The notes: generated by a model from the sequence alone, not told the origin. A stretch of DNA of 64,000 nucleotides from CAZMNY01 sp964635375 (GCA_964635375.1 CAZWOU010000001.1:1-64000); one strand, 5' to 3'; counted from the stretch's first letter, positions 17,524-27,515 are shown. Made by a program: numbers and translations.

Positions 17524-19101
17524 ATGCAACAACAACTTTCCTCCTGGGACCTGCTCGTCATTGCCGCCTACTTAGCCGGCATGATCGCCCTGGGAGTCCG
17601 TCTCTCGTGGGGCCAGCGAAGCGACGACGAGTACTTCTTGGCTGGCCGCAGAATGCCATGGTTCGCGGTCGGCATGAGCGTCATCGCGTCGCTGTTATCG
17701 AGCCTGACTTACTTGTCCGAGCCGGGCGAGGTTTGGAATTCGGGGATCACACATAGCATTGGGAAGATGTTGGCGATCCCAATTGAGATGGCTGTCGTTT
17801 GGGTCTTCTGCGTCCCTTTCTTGATGCGATTTCGTTACACATCGGCCTATGAATATCTGGAACATCGATTCGGGCTCGCGGCGAGACGAATTGGAGCGGG
17901 TCTGTTTATCTTGATGGTCGTTCTCTGGATGGGCTTCGTCGTGCTTGCCTCATCCCGAGCCTTGGCGGTCGTCTCCGGGTTCAGCCTGCTGCAAATCATG
18001 CTGATGGTCGGCGTCGTGGCGACGGCGTACACCGTGATGGGAGGACTGCGAGCGGTTATCTGGACGGATGTAGTTCAGGTGATTCTGCTGATCGGCGGAG
18101 GCTTGTTCTGCATCGCCTACGTGTCCTGGACCACCGGCACCTGGTTACCCGACTGGTACGCGGCAGCTGAAAGGGAACTGGCTCCGAATGCGGAATCCGT
18201 GCCCTGGTTCAGTTTCGACCCAACCGTCCGCGCCACCGTCGTGACCGTAGCCATCAACATGGCCATCTGGCACATTTGCACACACACGGCGAATCAAATG
18301 ACGGTGCAGCGATATTTTAGCACGTCCGATGTTCGAGCCGCTCGGCGAAGCTTCGTCACGGGCTCGCTGCTCGGCGTTGGCATCAATTTGATGTTAGTCG
18401 TCGTTGGCCTGGCTATGCTGTTCTATTACACGCAAAGTGGCGTAAGTCTCGACGGGCTCGATCCGAATACGAAGCAGGATCGGGATTTGATCTTCCCCAT
18501 GTTCGCGGTTCGGCGCTTGCCGCCTGGATTCGGCGGCGCGATTCTCGCCGCCCTCTTTGCGGCTGCCATGTCAAGTATCGACTCGGGTGTCAATTCGATC
18601 GCGACGGTCCTCACAGCTGAACGATTTCGCGACGCCGAAGAATCGACTCCGGCTAAGCTCAGATTGAAATCACACGTGCTCTGGGCGCGCGTCGTCACAC
18701 TCACCGCCGGAGTGCTGATTACCATCGCAGCATACGGACTCAGTTTTCTTCCCAGCGACTGGGGCATTGTCGACGCTATGCCTCGAACCTTTAACGCCGT
18801 GACCGCGCCCTTGGGCGCGATGTTCCTAATCGGCATCTTTCTACCGTTCTGTGGTCAGCGGGCTATGCTCATCGGAACCGGATGCGGACTGCTGACCAGC
18901 ATCGGGCTGGGCTACCTTTCTCAGATTGGAGACGCGTTGGTTTCCGCGGGCGTACTCGGGCAGGCACCGCCCTCGATCAGTTTCACCTGGATCATGCCGA
19001 TGGCGCTGCTCGTGGCGATCCTCACCGCCGCTGCCGCAAGTTTGATCTTCCCCGCGCAAAAGCGGGCGCCGGGACTGACGTGGTTTGATCGAAAGGCTTA
19101 G
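17524..19101 (+). CDS. Sodium:solute symporter (SSS family)
   Basis: A 525-residue membrane protein from the ATG at 17524, with about 13 helices. WGQRSDDEYFLAGRRMPWF after the first helix is the SSS-family hallmark, followed by SLLSSLTYLSEPGEVW, and GGLRAVIWTDVVQ in the middle is equally characteristic; AAMSSIDSGVNSIATVL near residue 345 supplies the sodium-site serines. It imports a small organic solute with sodium. An open frame extends ~200 nt upstream but crosses the divergent promoter region and lacks a membrane segment. A Gfo/Idh/MocA oxidoreductase follows 52 bp later and may act on the imported compound. Confidence 0.93.
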   Translation: MQQQLSSWDLLVIAAYLAGMIALGVRLSWGQRSDDEYFLAGRRMPWFAVGMSVIASLLSSLTYLSEPGEVWNSGITHSIGKMLAIPIEMAVVWVFCVPFLMRFRYTSAYEYLEHRFGLAARRIGAGLFILMVVLWMGFVVLASSRALAVVSGFSLLQIMLMVGVVATAYTVMGGLRAVIWTDVVQVILLIGGGLFCIAYVSWTTGTWLPDWYAAAERELAPNAESVPWFSFDPTVRATVVTVAINMAIWHICTHTANQMTVQRYFSTSDVRAARRSFVTGSLLGVGINLMLVVVGLAMLFYYTQSGVSLDGLDPNTKQDRDLIFPMFAVRRLPPGFGGAILAALFAAAMSSIDSGVNSIATVLTAERFRDAEESTPAKLRLKSHVLWARVVTLTAGVLITIAAYGLSFLPSDWGIVDAMPRTFNAVTAPLGAMFLIGIFLPFCGQRAMLIGTGCGLLTSIGLGYLSQIGDALVSAGVLGQAPPSISFTWIMPMALLVAILTAAAASLIFPAQKRAPGLTWFDRKA

Positions 19102-19153
19102 GATTGGAGCGGACCGCCACGACCGATAACGCTTTCATCGAGTTGAAACAAAA

Positions 19154-20212
19154 ATGAGCAAACGACTCCGGTTGGCGTTCCTTGGCGTTGACAACCCTCA
19201 CGGCGCAGGCTGGCGAGACCTACTGGCCCAGTTCGAAGACCAAGCCGAGATCCAAGGCGTCATGCCAGGTTTTGACGGCGCGATCGCAAGCCTTGAGGAA
19301 CGCTACGCGCAAACGCCCCGGTTCGACTCTGTCGACGCGCTGTTGGAAGCCGAGAAGTGGGACGGGGCGATTGTCTGCCTTTCCAACGATGAGGGTCCGG
19401 TCGCCGTGGCGAAACTGGCTCGGGCGGGCATACCGGTGATTTGCGAAAAGCCCGTCGCCGCGTGTAGTTCGGATTTCGTCGACGCTGCGGACGCCCTGCG
19501 GAAGGCCAACGTCGCTTTCCAAAACGGTTACATGTGGCGTTACGACCAAGCCGCCCAACGACTCCGGCGGATGATTGAAGAGGCCCAGTTTGGGAAACTG
19601 ATCTCGATAGAAATGGTGATGACGACCGCCGATGTGCGGCGAAGAAACCCGGATCACTATCTGTTTGATCGCCAGATCAGCCGAGTTGGGTTCCTCAACT
19701 GGCTCGCCTGCCATCACCTTGATTTGCTGTTCTACATCACGCAACAGAAGGTCGTTGGCGTGACTGCGCGCGTCGGTGTTTTCGGCGAAACCGCGACCGA
19801 TGTCGAAGATGGCGGGGCAGTCATTATGGAAATGGAATCTGGCGCCCTCGTCACATTCGTGGGCGGCTATTGGCTTCCTCGCTGGAGTGGCGAGAACGAG
19901 TGGCGATTGCGAGGATCGGAGCGTTGGGTCCACTGGCAGCCAACCGCCAAAGACTGTGGCGGACGACTCGAAATACATGGCCCGCAGCCTCAGTGGTATC
20001 CAATGGATGAGGTCTGGACGATGCCGGTTGACGACACGCCCGGATACGGCGGGAAACGCGGCCTCGACTTGATCGCGGATTGGCTCAACGCGATTCATCA
20101 AGGCGGCGAGTGTCGAAACACGCCCGAATCGACCGTCGCCACACTACAGTTGCTCGACGCGATCTACCAGTCATCAGGGGAAGGACGGCGCGTGGAGTGC
20201 GCCATCGGCTGA
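19154..20212 (+). CDS. Gfo/Idh/MocA family oxidoreductase
   Basis: A 352-residue NAD(P)-dependent sugar or inositol dehydrogenase-like protein. The N-terminal Rossmann part starts LRLAFLGVDNPHGAGW, with a GVDNPHG loop in place of G-x-G-x-x-G, and continues with AIVCLSNDEGPVAVAKLA and VICEKPVAA, the EKP motif that holds the catalytic lysine. The C-terminal beta sheet domain includes GAVIMEMESGALVTFVGGYW. The unusual first loop weakens certainty about cofactor binding. The gene follows a sodium symporter, and the two probably form a small catabolic unit. Confidence 0.88.
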   Translation: MSKRLRLAFLGVDNPHGAGWRDLLAQFEDQAEIQGVMPGFDGAIASLEERYAQTPRFDSVDALLEAEKWDGAIVCLSNDEGPVAVAKLARAGIPVICEKPVAACSSDFVDAADALRKANVAFQNGYMWRYDQAAQRLRRMIEEAQFGKLISIEMVMTTADVRRRNPDHYLFDRQISRVGFLNWLACHHLDLLFYITQQKVVGVTARVGVFGETATDVEDGGAVIMEMESGALVTFVGGYWLPRWSGENEWRLRGSERWVHWQPTAKDCGGRLEIHGPQPQWYPMDEVWTMPVDDTPGYGGKRGLDLIADWLNAIHQGGECRNTPESTVATLQLLDAIYQSSGEGRRVECAIG

Positions 20213-20318
20213 CAGATCGCCGCCTTTCGCTCCGCTATGCGGACCGCGCGAACAGACAATCCAAGCGTAGCAGCACGCGACAAATCAAAACCAAGCCTCC
20301 TAATGAAAGGCCGAAGAC

Positions 20319-21275
20319 GTGAGAGTTTGCCGATTTGAAACCGACGGAAATGTTCAAGCTGGATTCTACTATGACGACTTCGTCGTCCCGCTCCAGGCGG
20401 CATCCGCGGCGTACGCATCGTCCGTTGGCGAGCCGCTCGACCTGCCCGATTCCAGCTGCCTTCTACGGTTGCTGCCTGGCGGCGAGGCAAATGCAGAAGC
20501 GGAACGACTGTCGCATTGGGCGTCGACAGAGGGCTGCGATGCGCTGCTTGGGGCGCGAAAAGACCTATCGGAACTTAAACTGCTCAAACCGATCCCCCGT
20601 CCCGACAAACTCTTCTTGCTGGCCGGCAACTACGCGAAACACATCGAAGAAGGCGGGGGCGTTGCGGCAGAACGAGCCGAGACGTTTCCCTACGTCTTCA
20701 TGAAACCCGCCTCCACAACGCTCACCGATCCCGGCGCGGCAGTCCGGATCCCTGCGAACTCGCCCAACCACGTCGACTGGGAACTTGAGTTGGCGATCGT
20801 CATCGGCAAGACGGCCAAGGCGGTCAGCGAAGCGGAGGCGCTCGACTACGTTGCGGGCTTTACGGTCGTCAATGACATTTCCAACCGAAGGTATCGCCCG
20901 AACCCCAACCGAAAACAACGAGAGAAGGACGGATTCTTCGATTGGCTGCACGGCAAGTGGCACGACAGCTTCTGTCCTTGCGGTCCCTGTGTGGCCACGT
21001 TGGGCGCCGTCGGCGATCCACAGTCCCTGAGCATGCAACTCAGCGTGAACGGGCAACTGAAGCAAGACGCGTCGACGTCGCAAATGGTCTTTCCCGCCGC
21101 CGCGATTGTTGAATTCGTCTCGAACATTGTCACACTCGAACGAGGCGACATTATTTCGACCGGCACTCCGGCCGGCGTCGGTGCAGCCAAGGGCGAGTTC
21201 CTGCAAGCTGGCGACAGAATTGAAGCCCAGATCGAAAAGATCGGCCTGCTCCCGTCGCACGTCGTTGCCGACTAA
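20319..21275 (+). CDS. Fumarylacetoacetate hydrolase family protein
   Basis: A 318-residue protein starting at a GTG (20319) with GAAAGG nearby upstream. The FAH domain fills the C-terminal two thirds: KLFLLAGNYAKHIEE begins it, VDWELELAIVIGK carries the metal-binding Glu pair, YVAGFTVVNDISNR follows, and IISTGTPAGVG ends the active site. Members hydrolyse C-C bonds in 2-keto acids or act as acylpyruvate or ureidoglycolate-type hydrolases or decarboxylases; the substrate is not evident. The nitrilase-family gene on the opposite strand converges with only 10 bp between. Confidence 0.9.
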   Translation: MRVCRFETDGNVQAGFYYDDFVVPLQAASAAYASSVGEPLDLPDSSCLLRLLPGGEANAEAERLSHWASTEGCDALLGARKDLSELKLLKPIPRPDKLFLLAGNYAKHIEEGGGVAAERAETFPYVFMKPASTTLTDPGAAVRIPANSPNHVDWELELAIVIGKTAKAVSEAEALDYVAGFTVVNDISNRRYRPNPNRKQREKDGFFDWLHGKWHDSFCPCGPCVATLGAVGDPQSLSMQLSVNGQLKQDASTSQMVFPAAAIVEFVSNIVTLERGDIISTGTPAGVGAAKGEFLQAGDRIEAQIEKIGLLPSHVVAD

Positions 21276-21285
21276 GCTCCAACAG

Positions 21286-22128
21286 TCAACGCGACTTGGG
21301 GCGAACCATGACGTCGTAGAGTTCGGGACGACGATCGTTGAAGCGGTGGATCTCGTGCTTGCCGGGAATGCGGACGAGCTTCTTGTTGCGCGGCGTCTCC
21401 ATATCGAGTTCGGCGTACAACACTTGCTCCGAGTCGTCCGCCGCCACAGCCAACGTGTTGCCACTGGCCTCGCAGATGCGGCTCAAACCAACGAACGAAA
21501 CGCCCCGCTCTTCACCGACTCGATTGACCGCAATGTAGTGGACGTGGTTTTCCATAGCGCGCGTGTTGACGACGTAGTCGGACAGGCAACGCGCCGCCGG
21601 CGGCCAGTTGGTGGGGAGGGCGATAATGTCGGCGCCTTGAAGAGCCAGGATGCGCGACGATTCCGGAAACGAGACGTCGTAACAGATGTTCATGCCAATA
21701 CTCGCACCGGCTGCCGCGTGAACGGCGAACGGGCGATCACCCGGCTCGACAAAACGGTCGATGCCGAGAAATGGCAAATGCACTTTGCGATACGATCCGA
21801 TCAAGCCGTCGGGACCGACTAATAGGGCCGCATTGAACAGACGTTCCTCATCGCGTTCCAACATGCCAAACACCACGAACACGTTGTGTTGAGCGCAATG
21901 TTCTGCGATCGCCGCAGCCGCAGGTCCGTCCGCCGGCTGGGCAAATGGTTTCGCATCGTCCAAACAATCAAAGCAGTAACCCGTCAGCGCGCACTCGGGA
22001 AACACAATCAACCGCGCACCTTGACTGGCTGCCTGATCGATATAGCTGTTCATCTTCCGCAGGTTGGCGTCGACGCACTCAATCGCGACGTCCATTTGCA
22101 CTCCGGCCACTTTCCAGACTTCAGACAC
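21286..22128 (-). CDS. Carbon-nitrogen hydrolase (nitrilase superfamily)
   Basis: A 280-residue enzyme starting at a GTG (22128) with a strong GAGGAGGG 8 nt upstream; starting there gives WKVAGVQMDVAI, the standard beginning of the fold. The catalytic triad is visible: Glu in VFPECALTGY, Lys in GSYRKVHLP and Cys in GMNICYDVSFPE. It hydrolyses an amide or carbamoyl bond of a small molecule; similarity is to the amidase / N-carbamoyl branch, not to true nitrilases. A divergent promoter region of about 236 bp separates it from pfkA. Confidence 0.9.
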   Translation of the reverse strand: MSEVWKVAGVQMDVAIECVDANLRKMNSYIDQAASQGARLIVFPECALTGYCFDCLDDAKPFAQPADGPAAAAIAEHCAQHNVFVVFGMLERDEERLFNAALLVGPDGLIGSYRKVHLPFLGIDRFVEPGDRPFAVHAAAGASIGMNICYDVSFPESSRILALQGADIIALPTNWPPAARCLSDYVVNTRAMENHVHYIAVNRVGEERGVSFVGLSRICEASGNTLAVAADDSEQVLYAELDMETPRNKKLVRIPGKHEIHRFNDRRPELYDVMVRPKSR

Positions 22129-22364
22129 GGGGCGATCCCTCCTCAAAGCAAGAAGACAAACGGCACGACGACGAAACTCTATACCAGTACAACGGGATCG
22201 GCAACGGTTCCTCGACAATTTGCCTCTCGCTTGTTCCGCGACGTCCGAGCCGCCGTATAATGACTCGCGGAACGGCGTGACGCGGCCTCCCTGCAGGCGG
22301 CTTGCCGGCTGTGACGTGCAGTGCTTCCGCGAAGCCACAGGCGATAACAAGGAGTTTCACCAAA

Positions 22365-23354
22365 ATGCGAATCGGCGTCTTCTGTAGCGGGGGCGATGCG
22401 CCCGGAATGAACGCGTGCGTTCGCGCCGTCGTGCGAACTGCGATTTCAGGCGGCCATGAAGTGGTTGGGATCCGTCGCGGTTACCAGGGACTGCTTGATG
22501 AAGACTTCTTTGTCAACGTCGACGGCCAGCCGCGAATGCTGCTGCGGTCCGTGTCGGGTTGGATCGCAGCCGGCGGCGCGCTGCTGAGGAGTAGTCGGAG
22601 CGACGAGTTTCGCAGCCAAGCAGGCCAGGCGAAAGCGGCCAAGGTCCTTCGGAAACATCGGATTGACGCCCTCGTTGCCATCGGCGGCGATGGGACCTTT
22701 CACGGCGCCGTCGAGTTGGCCCGCCACTGGGACGGTCAAATCGTCGGCTGTCCGGGCACGATCGACAACGACTTGATGGGATCGGACTTCACGATCGGCT
22801 TCTCGACCGCCGTGGAAACAGCCGTCGAGGCAGTTGATAAGATTCGCGACACGGCAGAGAGCCACGAACGGATGTTCTTGGTTGAGGTCATGGGGCGCCA
22901 TAGCGGCTACATCGCACTTTACACTGCCATCGCTGCGGCAGCGGAGGTCGTCTGCGTCCCCGAAATGCCCACCGATATCGATGCCATCTGCGCCTACCTG
23001 ACCCTGCTCAAACAACGAAACAAGAGCTCTGTGATGATGGTTGTCGCCGAAGGCGATGAGGGGGGCGGCGCCAACGCAATTCAAGCGAGTCTCGAGCAGA
23101 TCCAATGCCCGTTTTCAACTCGTACCGTGGTCCTCGGGCACCTGCAACGCGGCGGGGCCCCCACCCCCGAAGATCGCCTGCTGGGCAGTCAACTTGGGCT
23201 ATGGGCCGTCGAATCTCTCGCGGAAGGCAAAACCGGCATCATGCTCGGCCGAGTCGGCGGTTTGCAACGACAGACCTGCTTTGCCAAGACCTACGAGCAG
23301 CACAAACCACTCCCCCCAGAACTGCTGCGTCTGATCAATGTGCTGGGACGCTAG
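22365..23354 (+). CDS. pfkA: 6-phosphofructokinase
   Basis: A 329-residue glycolytic enzyme that phosphorylates fructose 6-phosphate. It begins MRIGVFCSGGDAPGMNACVR; VAIGGDGTFHGA and CPGTIDNDLMGSDFTIGF carry the catalytic residues, and VEVMGRHSGYIAL with VVLGHLQRGG bind the substrate. The Gly in GGDGT and the Gly in PGTIDND are the residues found in ATP-using enzymes; PPi-dependent enzymes have GGDD and PKTIDND, so ATP is the likely donor. AAGGAG lies 10 nt before the ATG at 22365. The length fits a typical bacterial short-form PFK. Confidence 0.94.
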   Translation: MRIGVFCSGGDAPGMNACVRAVVRTAISGGHEVVGIRRGYQGLLDEDFFVNVDGQPRMLLRSVSGWIAAGGALLRSSRSDEFRSQAGQAKAAKVLRKHRIDALVAIGGDGTFHGAVELARHWDGQIVGCPGTIDNDLMGSDFTIGFSTAVETAVEAVDKIRDTAESHERMFLVEVMGRHSGYIALYTAIAAAAEVVCVPEMPTDIDAICAYLTLLKQRNKSSVMMVVAEGDEGGGANAIQASLEQIQCPFSTRTVVLGHLQRGGAPTPEDRLLGSQLGLWAVESLAEGKTGIMLGRVGGLQRQTCFAKTYEQHKPLPPELLRLINVLGR

Positions 23355-23709
23355 CGGAGCCTGAGCTTCGGCGGAGGCGGGCGAACGCCCAAAAACGCAG
23401 GGTTCTTCGCAATCTCGCAGATGGATATCGCTTGAGATTTAAGCAGTCGAGCTGGCTTGGGGAGCCCGGCCTCGCTGGACGCTCAAGTTTGCAACCCCAT
23501 CTCTTGGGCGGTTGCTCTTGACGTTAACGGCGACCGCGGCGAGAATCCCCCACCCAAATAGGGAAACATCTTATCCAAACTGCATAAAACCCGTGCAAAC
23601 CCCACTCAACCCATATACCCTAGGGGATCGAGAATGCCTGCGCGCGAGGCTGCCTACGGGCCGCCGCGCGTCTTGCGTGCAAGTCCAACCGAACCCGGGG
23701 GAAGTCAAA
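23355..23709. other. Intergenic region upstream of the beta-helix gene
   Basis: 355 bp with no gene I can support. A GGGC-GAAC-GCCC hairpin at about 23389-23400 follows pfkA but is followed by A residues, not T, so it is not a plus-strand terminator. CCCTAGGG at about 23617 is palindromic. A frame open from a TTG at 23512 is in phase with the next gene but adds an unlikely polar extension before a signal peptide. Confidence 0.4.
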
Positions 23710-24654
23710 ATGCAGCGCATCAGCGCGATGCTGTGCCTATGGGTCTGCCTGTTCTTGACGAACAGGACGATCGCTCGAGATATCTTCGTCAACAACACAA
23801 CCGGCGACGACCGACGCTCAGGCACTACGGACGAGCTCACTGGCGGCGACGGTCCGCTACGAAGCATCACACGGGCGCTTCGTGCGGCCGAGTTCGGCGA
23901 CCGTATCGTCGTAGCCAAGACTAAGAAGCCCTACCACGAGAGTCTGTCTCTCCAAGCTGGACGGCATAGCGGCACGGTTGATCGGCCGTTTCGATTGGTG
24001 AGCAACGGCGCCGTCTTGGACGGAACTCGCGAAGTGCCGGTGCTTCAGTGGGCCTACTATGACCAAGGCGCTTATCGTTATCGACCTAGGTCGTTGACGC
24101 GGCAGATTCTGTTTCTCGACGGCAAGCCAGCCAAGCGCGTGTCGGTCGAGAAAGGGAAGCAACCGCCGAAGCTAGAAGCACTTCAGTGGTGTTGGGTGGG
24201 CGGTTACATTTATTTTCGACCCGAGAAAGGCAAGACGCCGGCAGACTACGTGCTGGCCCACACCTATCTTCGGGTTGGGATCACGATCTATGAAACTCAG
24301 CATGTCCTGGTCTCCGGATTTGTCGTCCAGGGCTTTGAGCTCGACGGAGTCAATGCCCATGACAGTGTGTTTCATGGCGAGCTCAAGGGGATGACCTGCC
24401 GGGGCAACGCGCGCAGCGGGATCTCAATTGGAGGTGCGTCGCGGGTGAAGGTCAACGCGTGCCTGCTCGGTAACAACGGTGAGGCTCAATTGCGCACGGA
24501 GGGTTTCTCGACAACAGAGCTGGTCGATAGCGACCTGATCGAGAACACCGCCCCTCGAATCGATCGTCAAGGCGGTCGCCTGATCGAAACCAACGCTGCG
24601 AAAGAACCGGCCCCCAAAGTCGGCGCGGCCATCCGCGACCTATTTCGTCGCTAA
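23710..24654 (+). CDS. Secreted right-handed beta-helix protein
   Basis: A 314-residue protein from the ATG at 23710, with GGGGGAAG upstream. The first ~23 residues form a signal peptide (LCLWVCLFLTNRTIARD). What follows, IFVNNTTGDDRRSGT and GPLRSITRALRAAEFGDRIVV, is the standard opening of secreted beta-helix proteins (DUF1565/pectate-lyase-like), and later turns such as HVLVSGFVVQGF, SGISIGGASRVKVNACLL and ELVDSDLIEN are successive helix coils. No lyase catalytic residues can be picked out. It probably binds or cleaves a polysaccharide outside the cytoplasm. Confidence 0.82.
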   Translation: MQRISAMLCLWVCLFLTNRTIARDIFVNNTTGDDRRSGTTDELTGGDGPLRSITRALRAAEFGDRIVVAKTKKPYHESLSLQAGRHSGTVDRPFRLVSNGAVLDGTREVPVLQWAYYDQGAYRYRPRSLTRQILFLDGKPAKRVSVEKGKQPPKLEALQWCWVGGYIYFRPEKGKTPADYVLAHTYLRVGITIYETQHVLVSGFVVQGFELDGVNAHDSVFHGELKGMTCRGNARSGISIGGASRVKVNACLLGNNGEAQLRTEGFSTTELVDSDLIENTAPRIDRQGGRLIETNAAKEPAPKVGAAIRDLFRR

Positions 24655-24684
24655 GCGGACGCGATAGAAGTTGTCGCGACGCCT

Positions 24685-25767
24685 CTAGCCAAGTGCGCCT
24701 TGCCGCGCACAGACATCGGAATCGCTGCTCCTATCCGTATTCTCGCTCGTCTCTTTCTCCGGTTCATGCTCCGCCTCTTCGAGCACCTGAGCGACTTCTT
24801 TGCGGCCGATGACGTAATAGACGCCTCCCACCGCGGCAATGCAGATTGTGATCAAGCGGTAGACGAGGGCCACGATCAGGCCATCGCTGCCGGAGGGGTT
24901 GAGCGGGATGATGGAAGAGAGTTGTTCCATGGCGGCCTCGAAAGCGCCAAGCCCAGCCGGTGTGAAGGGCAATGCGCCAGCGACCAGGGAGAGTGGGACG
25001 ATGACAAGATGTTCGGCAAGGGTTGGGGCTGCCGGAAACAGCGAGCGAGCCGCCAGGTAGACGCCGGTGGCAAGTGTGGCATGAACGATCAGACTCAGCA
25101 GCCCGCTCGCCAGTAGAACGCCTGGACGTTTGCGATAGAGGCCGATGGCCGAGACCAGGCGGCCGCCAATCTTCCCCACAAGTGGTACGGATTCAATGAT
25201 CGCCACAATTCGGGGACCGGTTAGTCCGGGCGTCATCAACAGTCCGATCCCAACCGCTCCGATAGCAGTGGCCAGGAGCGTCGAGTTGCAGATCGTGGCC
25301 ACGGCGGTGGAGGAGTCAGAAAAGTCACTGAGCAGGACGGCGATGGACGTGACAACAAGCAGGGCGTAGAGCCCGAAGACACGATCGACCATCACCGTCG
25401 CCACGGCCTCCGCTCTTCGCCCTGGGCACTGCCTGGCAATGAAGACGGCCTTGAATAGGTCGCCGCCGACGAGCCCGACGGAGACGAAATTGAGCAGATA
25501 TCCGAGGAACCCAAGCCGAAAGGCATCCGCGATAGAGAACGGAATATTGATCGCTCGCACCAGCATTCGCCAGCGCACAAAGGTCAGCGTGACGGCGCCA
25601 AAGCAGCAGACGAATCCCGCGAACAGAGTGCTCCAGTCAATCTGCCTGCGGCGAACCTCCGCCAGCTGTTCTGCGTCAATGTTATAGACCAACCAACCGA
25701 TGATGCCCGCAGCCAAGGCGAACTTCATAATTGGCAGGATGAATCTCTTCACGATTTCTGGCCTCAT
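24685..25767 (-). CDS. Flippase-like membrane protein (YbhN / LPG synthase TM type)
   Basis: A 360-residue protein with about 8 helices from the ATG at 25767. RFILPIMKFALAAGIIGWLV is helix 1; DWSTLFAGFVCCFGAVTLTF, FRLGFLGYLLNFVSVGLVGGDLFKA and FTPAGLGAFEAAM are the conserved segments of the UPF0104/lysylphosphatidylglycerol-synthase membrane domain, including the P-x-G-L-G-x-x-E motif. No synthase domain is attached. Related proteins are thought to move lipid-linked material across the inner membrane. The last ~35 residues are a polar, Glu-rich tail. The gene converges with the beta-helix gene. Confidence 0.85.
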   Translation of the reverse strand: MRPEIVKRFILPIMKFALAAGIIGWLVYNIDAEQLAEVRRRQIDWSTLFAGFVCCFGAVTLTFVRWRMLVRAINIPFSIADAFRLGFLGYLLNFVSVGLVGGDLFKAVFIARQCPGRRAEAVATVMVDRVFGLYALLVVTSIAVLLSDFSDSSTAVATICNSTLLATAIGAVGIGLLMTPGLTGPRIVAIIESVPLVGKIGGRLVSAIGLYRKRPGVLLASGLLSLIVHATLATGVYLAARSLFPAAPTLAEHLVIVPLSLVAGALPFTPAGLGAFEAAMEQLSSIIPLNPSGSDGLIVALVYRLITICIAAVGGVYYVIGRKEVAQVLEEAEHEPEKETSENTDRSSDSDVCARQGALG

Positions 25768-25875
25768 CGACACCCGCGGACCGCGGCTTGGGCGGCTATG
25801 TCCCGCTTGTGCTTGACAGTATTTTGGAGCGGTGCTAGTTTTGGGCTCTCGCAGGGCCGAACTCGGGCCCATATC

Positions 25876-25952
<77 letters not shown>

Positions 25953-26096
25953 CTACACTCTACCCCGTCCCCAAACGCATCTGCTGCGAATCTTCGGGGA
26001 CTAAATTCGTGGTGTTGGCGGCGAAGCACTGCGATTGTAGCGAATGTGCTGCATTTGCCAGAGTTGCCGCCAGTGGCGGGATCGGTCGCCAAACCA

Positions 26097-27515
26097 CTAC
26101 GCATCCTTGCCAGGCTCACCCTCCGCTTCCTCCGGCTTGACTTTGTCCCAGAATGCTGCTGCGAAGATGACAAATACGACGCCGGCCATGATGGCTGGCA
26201 GCATCCAGAAGTCCTTCCATTGGTTCATGGTCGTGGAGAGCAGGTCAGCGTCGAGATTGGCAGGCAGATCTCGCGAGAACATCTGGGTAAACGTCTCGAA
26301 GAAACTGACTGGCTCGACGTTGGCATTCGCTTCCTTCAAGGCAGCCACGTAAGCATCGGAACTGGCCACCTGCTTCCCGTAGTCGCCCACGGTCAGGTTA
26401 AGCGGAATGACGTCGAACAGGTTTGCTCCGGCCATGATTCGATAGCCAAAGAACATGCCGATTCCCTGCGTCAGGAACACAAGCAAAGCCTGAGCCTGGC
26501 CGCGAATCGCTTTCGGCGCCTTTTGGTCGGTATACATGAAGCCTGTGACAAAGAAGAAGTCATAGCAGATCCCGTGGAGCGCGACCGCAAGCAACAGCAT
26601 CCAGGTTGTCTGGTCCGGAGCTGCAAAAGCGAATAGGACGTATCGCAGCACCCAACAAGCCATGCCAATCAGAATCATCACTTTGATTCCCAAGCGACGG
26701 AAGAAGAACGGGATCAGAAGCATGAAGATGATCTCGGACATTTGCCCAAGAGACATCGTCGCCGCCGACGCGGGAAAACCAGTTTGGCTGAGGAAGTTCG
26801 CCGTCATGCCGTAGTAGTAGGCGAGCGGCGCGCAAATCAAAGTCGAGCAAACAGCAAACACGAGAAAATTCCAATCGCCGAGCAGCTTGAAAGCGTCGAC
26901 CATGAAAAGCGACCGCAAGTCCAACGACTTGCCTTTTAACGGCGCCGGCGTGTTTGGAAGCATGAAACAGAACAGGCCAAGCAAGATTGAGCTGCCCGCT
27001 CCCAGCCAGAACATGTTGAACGATTCGGACCACCCCAGGCCGCCAACAAGGAGCCCCGCGGCAATCCAGCCGATCGTGCCCCAGACGCGAATGCGAGGGA
27101 ACAAGTTTTGGTTGGGGATGTGGGTAAAGGCAATCGTGTTAGAGAGTCCCAGTGTGGGCATATAGCAGAGCATGTGTGCCAGGATGAGCCAGACGAGAAG
27201 CTTGCCGCCCTCTTCTCCCTGCTCGCCGACGCCCGGCATGAAGAACATCAAGAGGCCTCCGAGCAGCATCAGCACGCCCATCACTTTCTCGGACGGAAAC
27301 AACCGGTCCGCGATGAGTCCAAGGAAGAGCGGAGCAAAAATTGCTGCGATGGGAGCCGATTCATAGGCGCCGCCAATGATGCCGCTCAGCCCGTTGGAAG
27401 CCAAGGCCGCGCCTAAGGTCGTGAACCACGCTCCCCAGGCAAAGAACTGTAAGAACATCATGACCGACAAGAGCGTCACGATTGTGCCGGGACTCTTCGT
27501 GGACTTGGACTCCAT
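26097..27515 (-). CDS. MFS transporter, nucleoside:H+ symporter type
   Basis: A 472-residue protein with 12 predicted helices from the ATG at 27515 (GAGAG upstream). SVMMFLQFFAWGAWFTTLG in helix 1, then IAAIFAPLFLGLIADRLF, the A-like motif of the nucleoside:H+ symporter (NupG/XapB) family, and FPRIRVWGTIGWIAAG support the assignment. Members take up nucleosides or related sugars with protons. Planctomycete relatives carry an extra hydrophilic stretch near the C-terminus, seen here as about 45 residues (VGDYGKQVASSDAYVAALKE and following) before the last helix. Confidence 0.87.
   Translation of the reverse strand: MESKSTKSPGTIVTLLSVMMFLQFFAWGAWFTTLGAALASNGLSGIIGGAYESAPIAAIFAPLFLGLIADRLFPSEKVMGVLMLLGGLLMFFMPGVGEQGEEGGKLLVWLILAHMLCYMPTLGLSNTIAFTHIPNQNLFPRIRVWGTIGWIAAGLLVGGLGWSESFNMFWLGAGSSILLGLFCFMLPNTPAPLKGKSLDLRSLFMVDAFKLLGDWNFLVFAVCSTLICAPLAYYYGMTANFLSQTGFPASAATMSLGQMSEIIFMLLIPFFFRRLGIKVMILIGMACWVLRYVLFAFAAPDQTTWMLLLAVALHGICYDFFFVTGFMYTDQKAPKAIRGQAQALLVFLTQGIGMFFGYRIMAGANLFDVIPLNLTVGDYGKQVASSDAYVAALKEANANVEPVSFFETFTQMFSRDLPANLDADLLSTTMNQWKDFWMLPAIMAGVVFVIFAAAFWDKVKPEEAEGEPGKDA

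Noticed and set aside
23389..23405. Possible terminator after pfkA
   Set aside because: The GGGC/GCCC stem is only 4 bp and is followed by A residues on the plus strand, not T.
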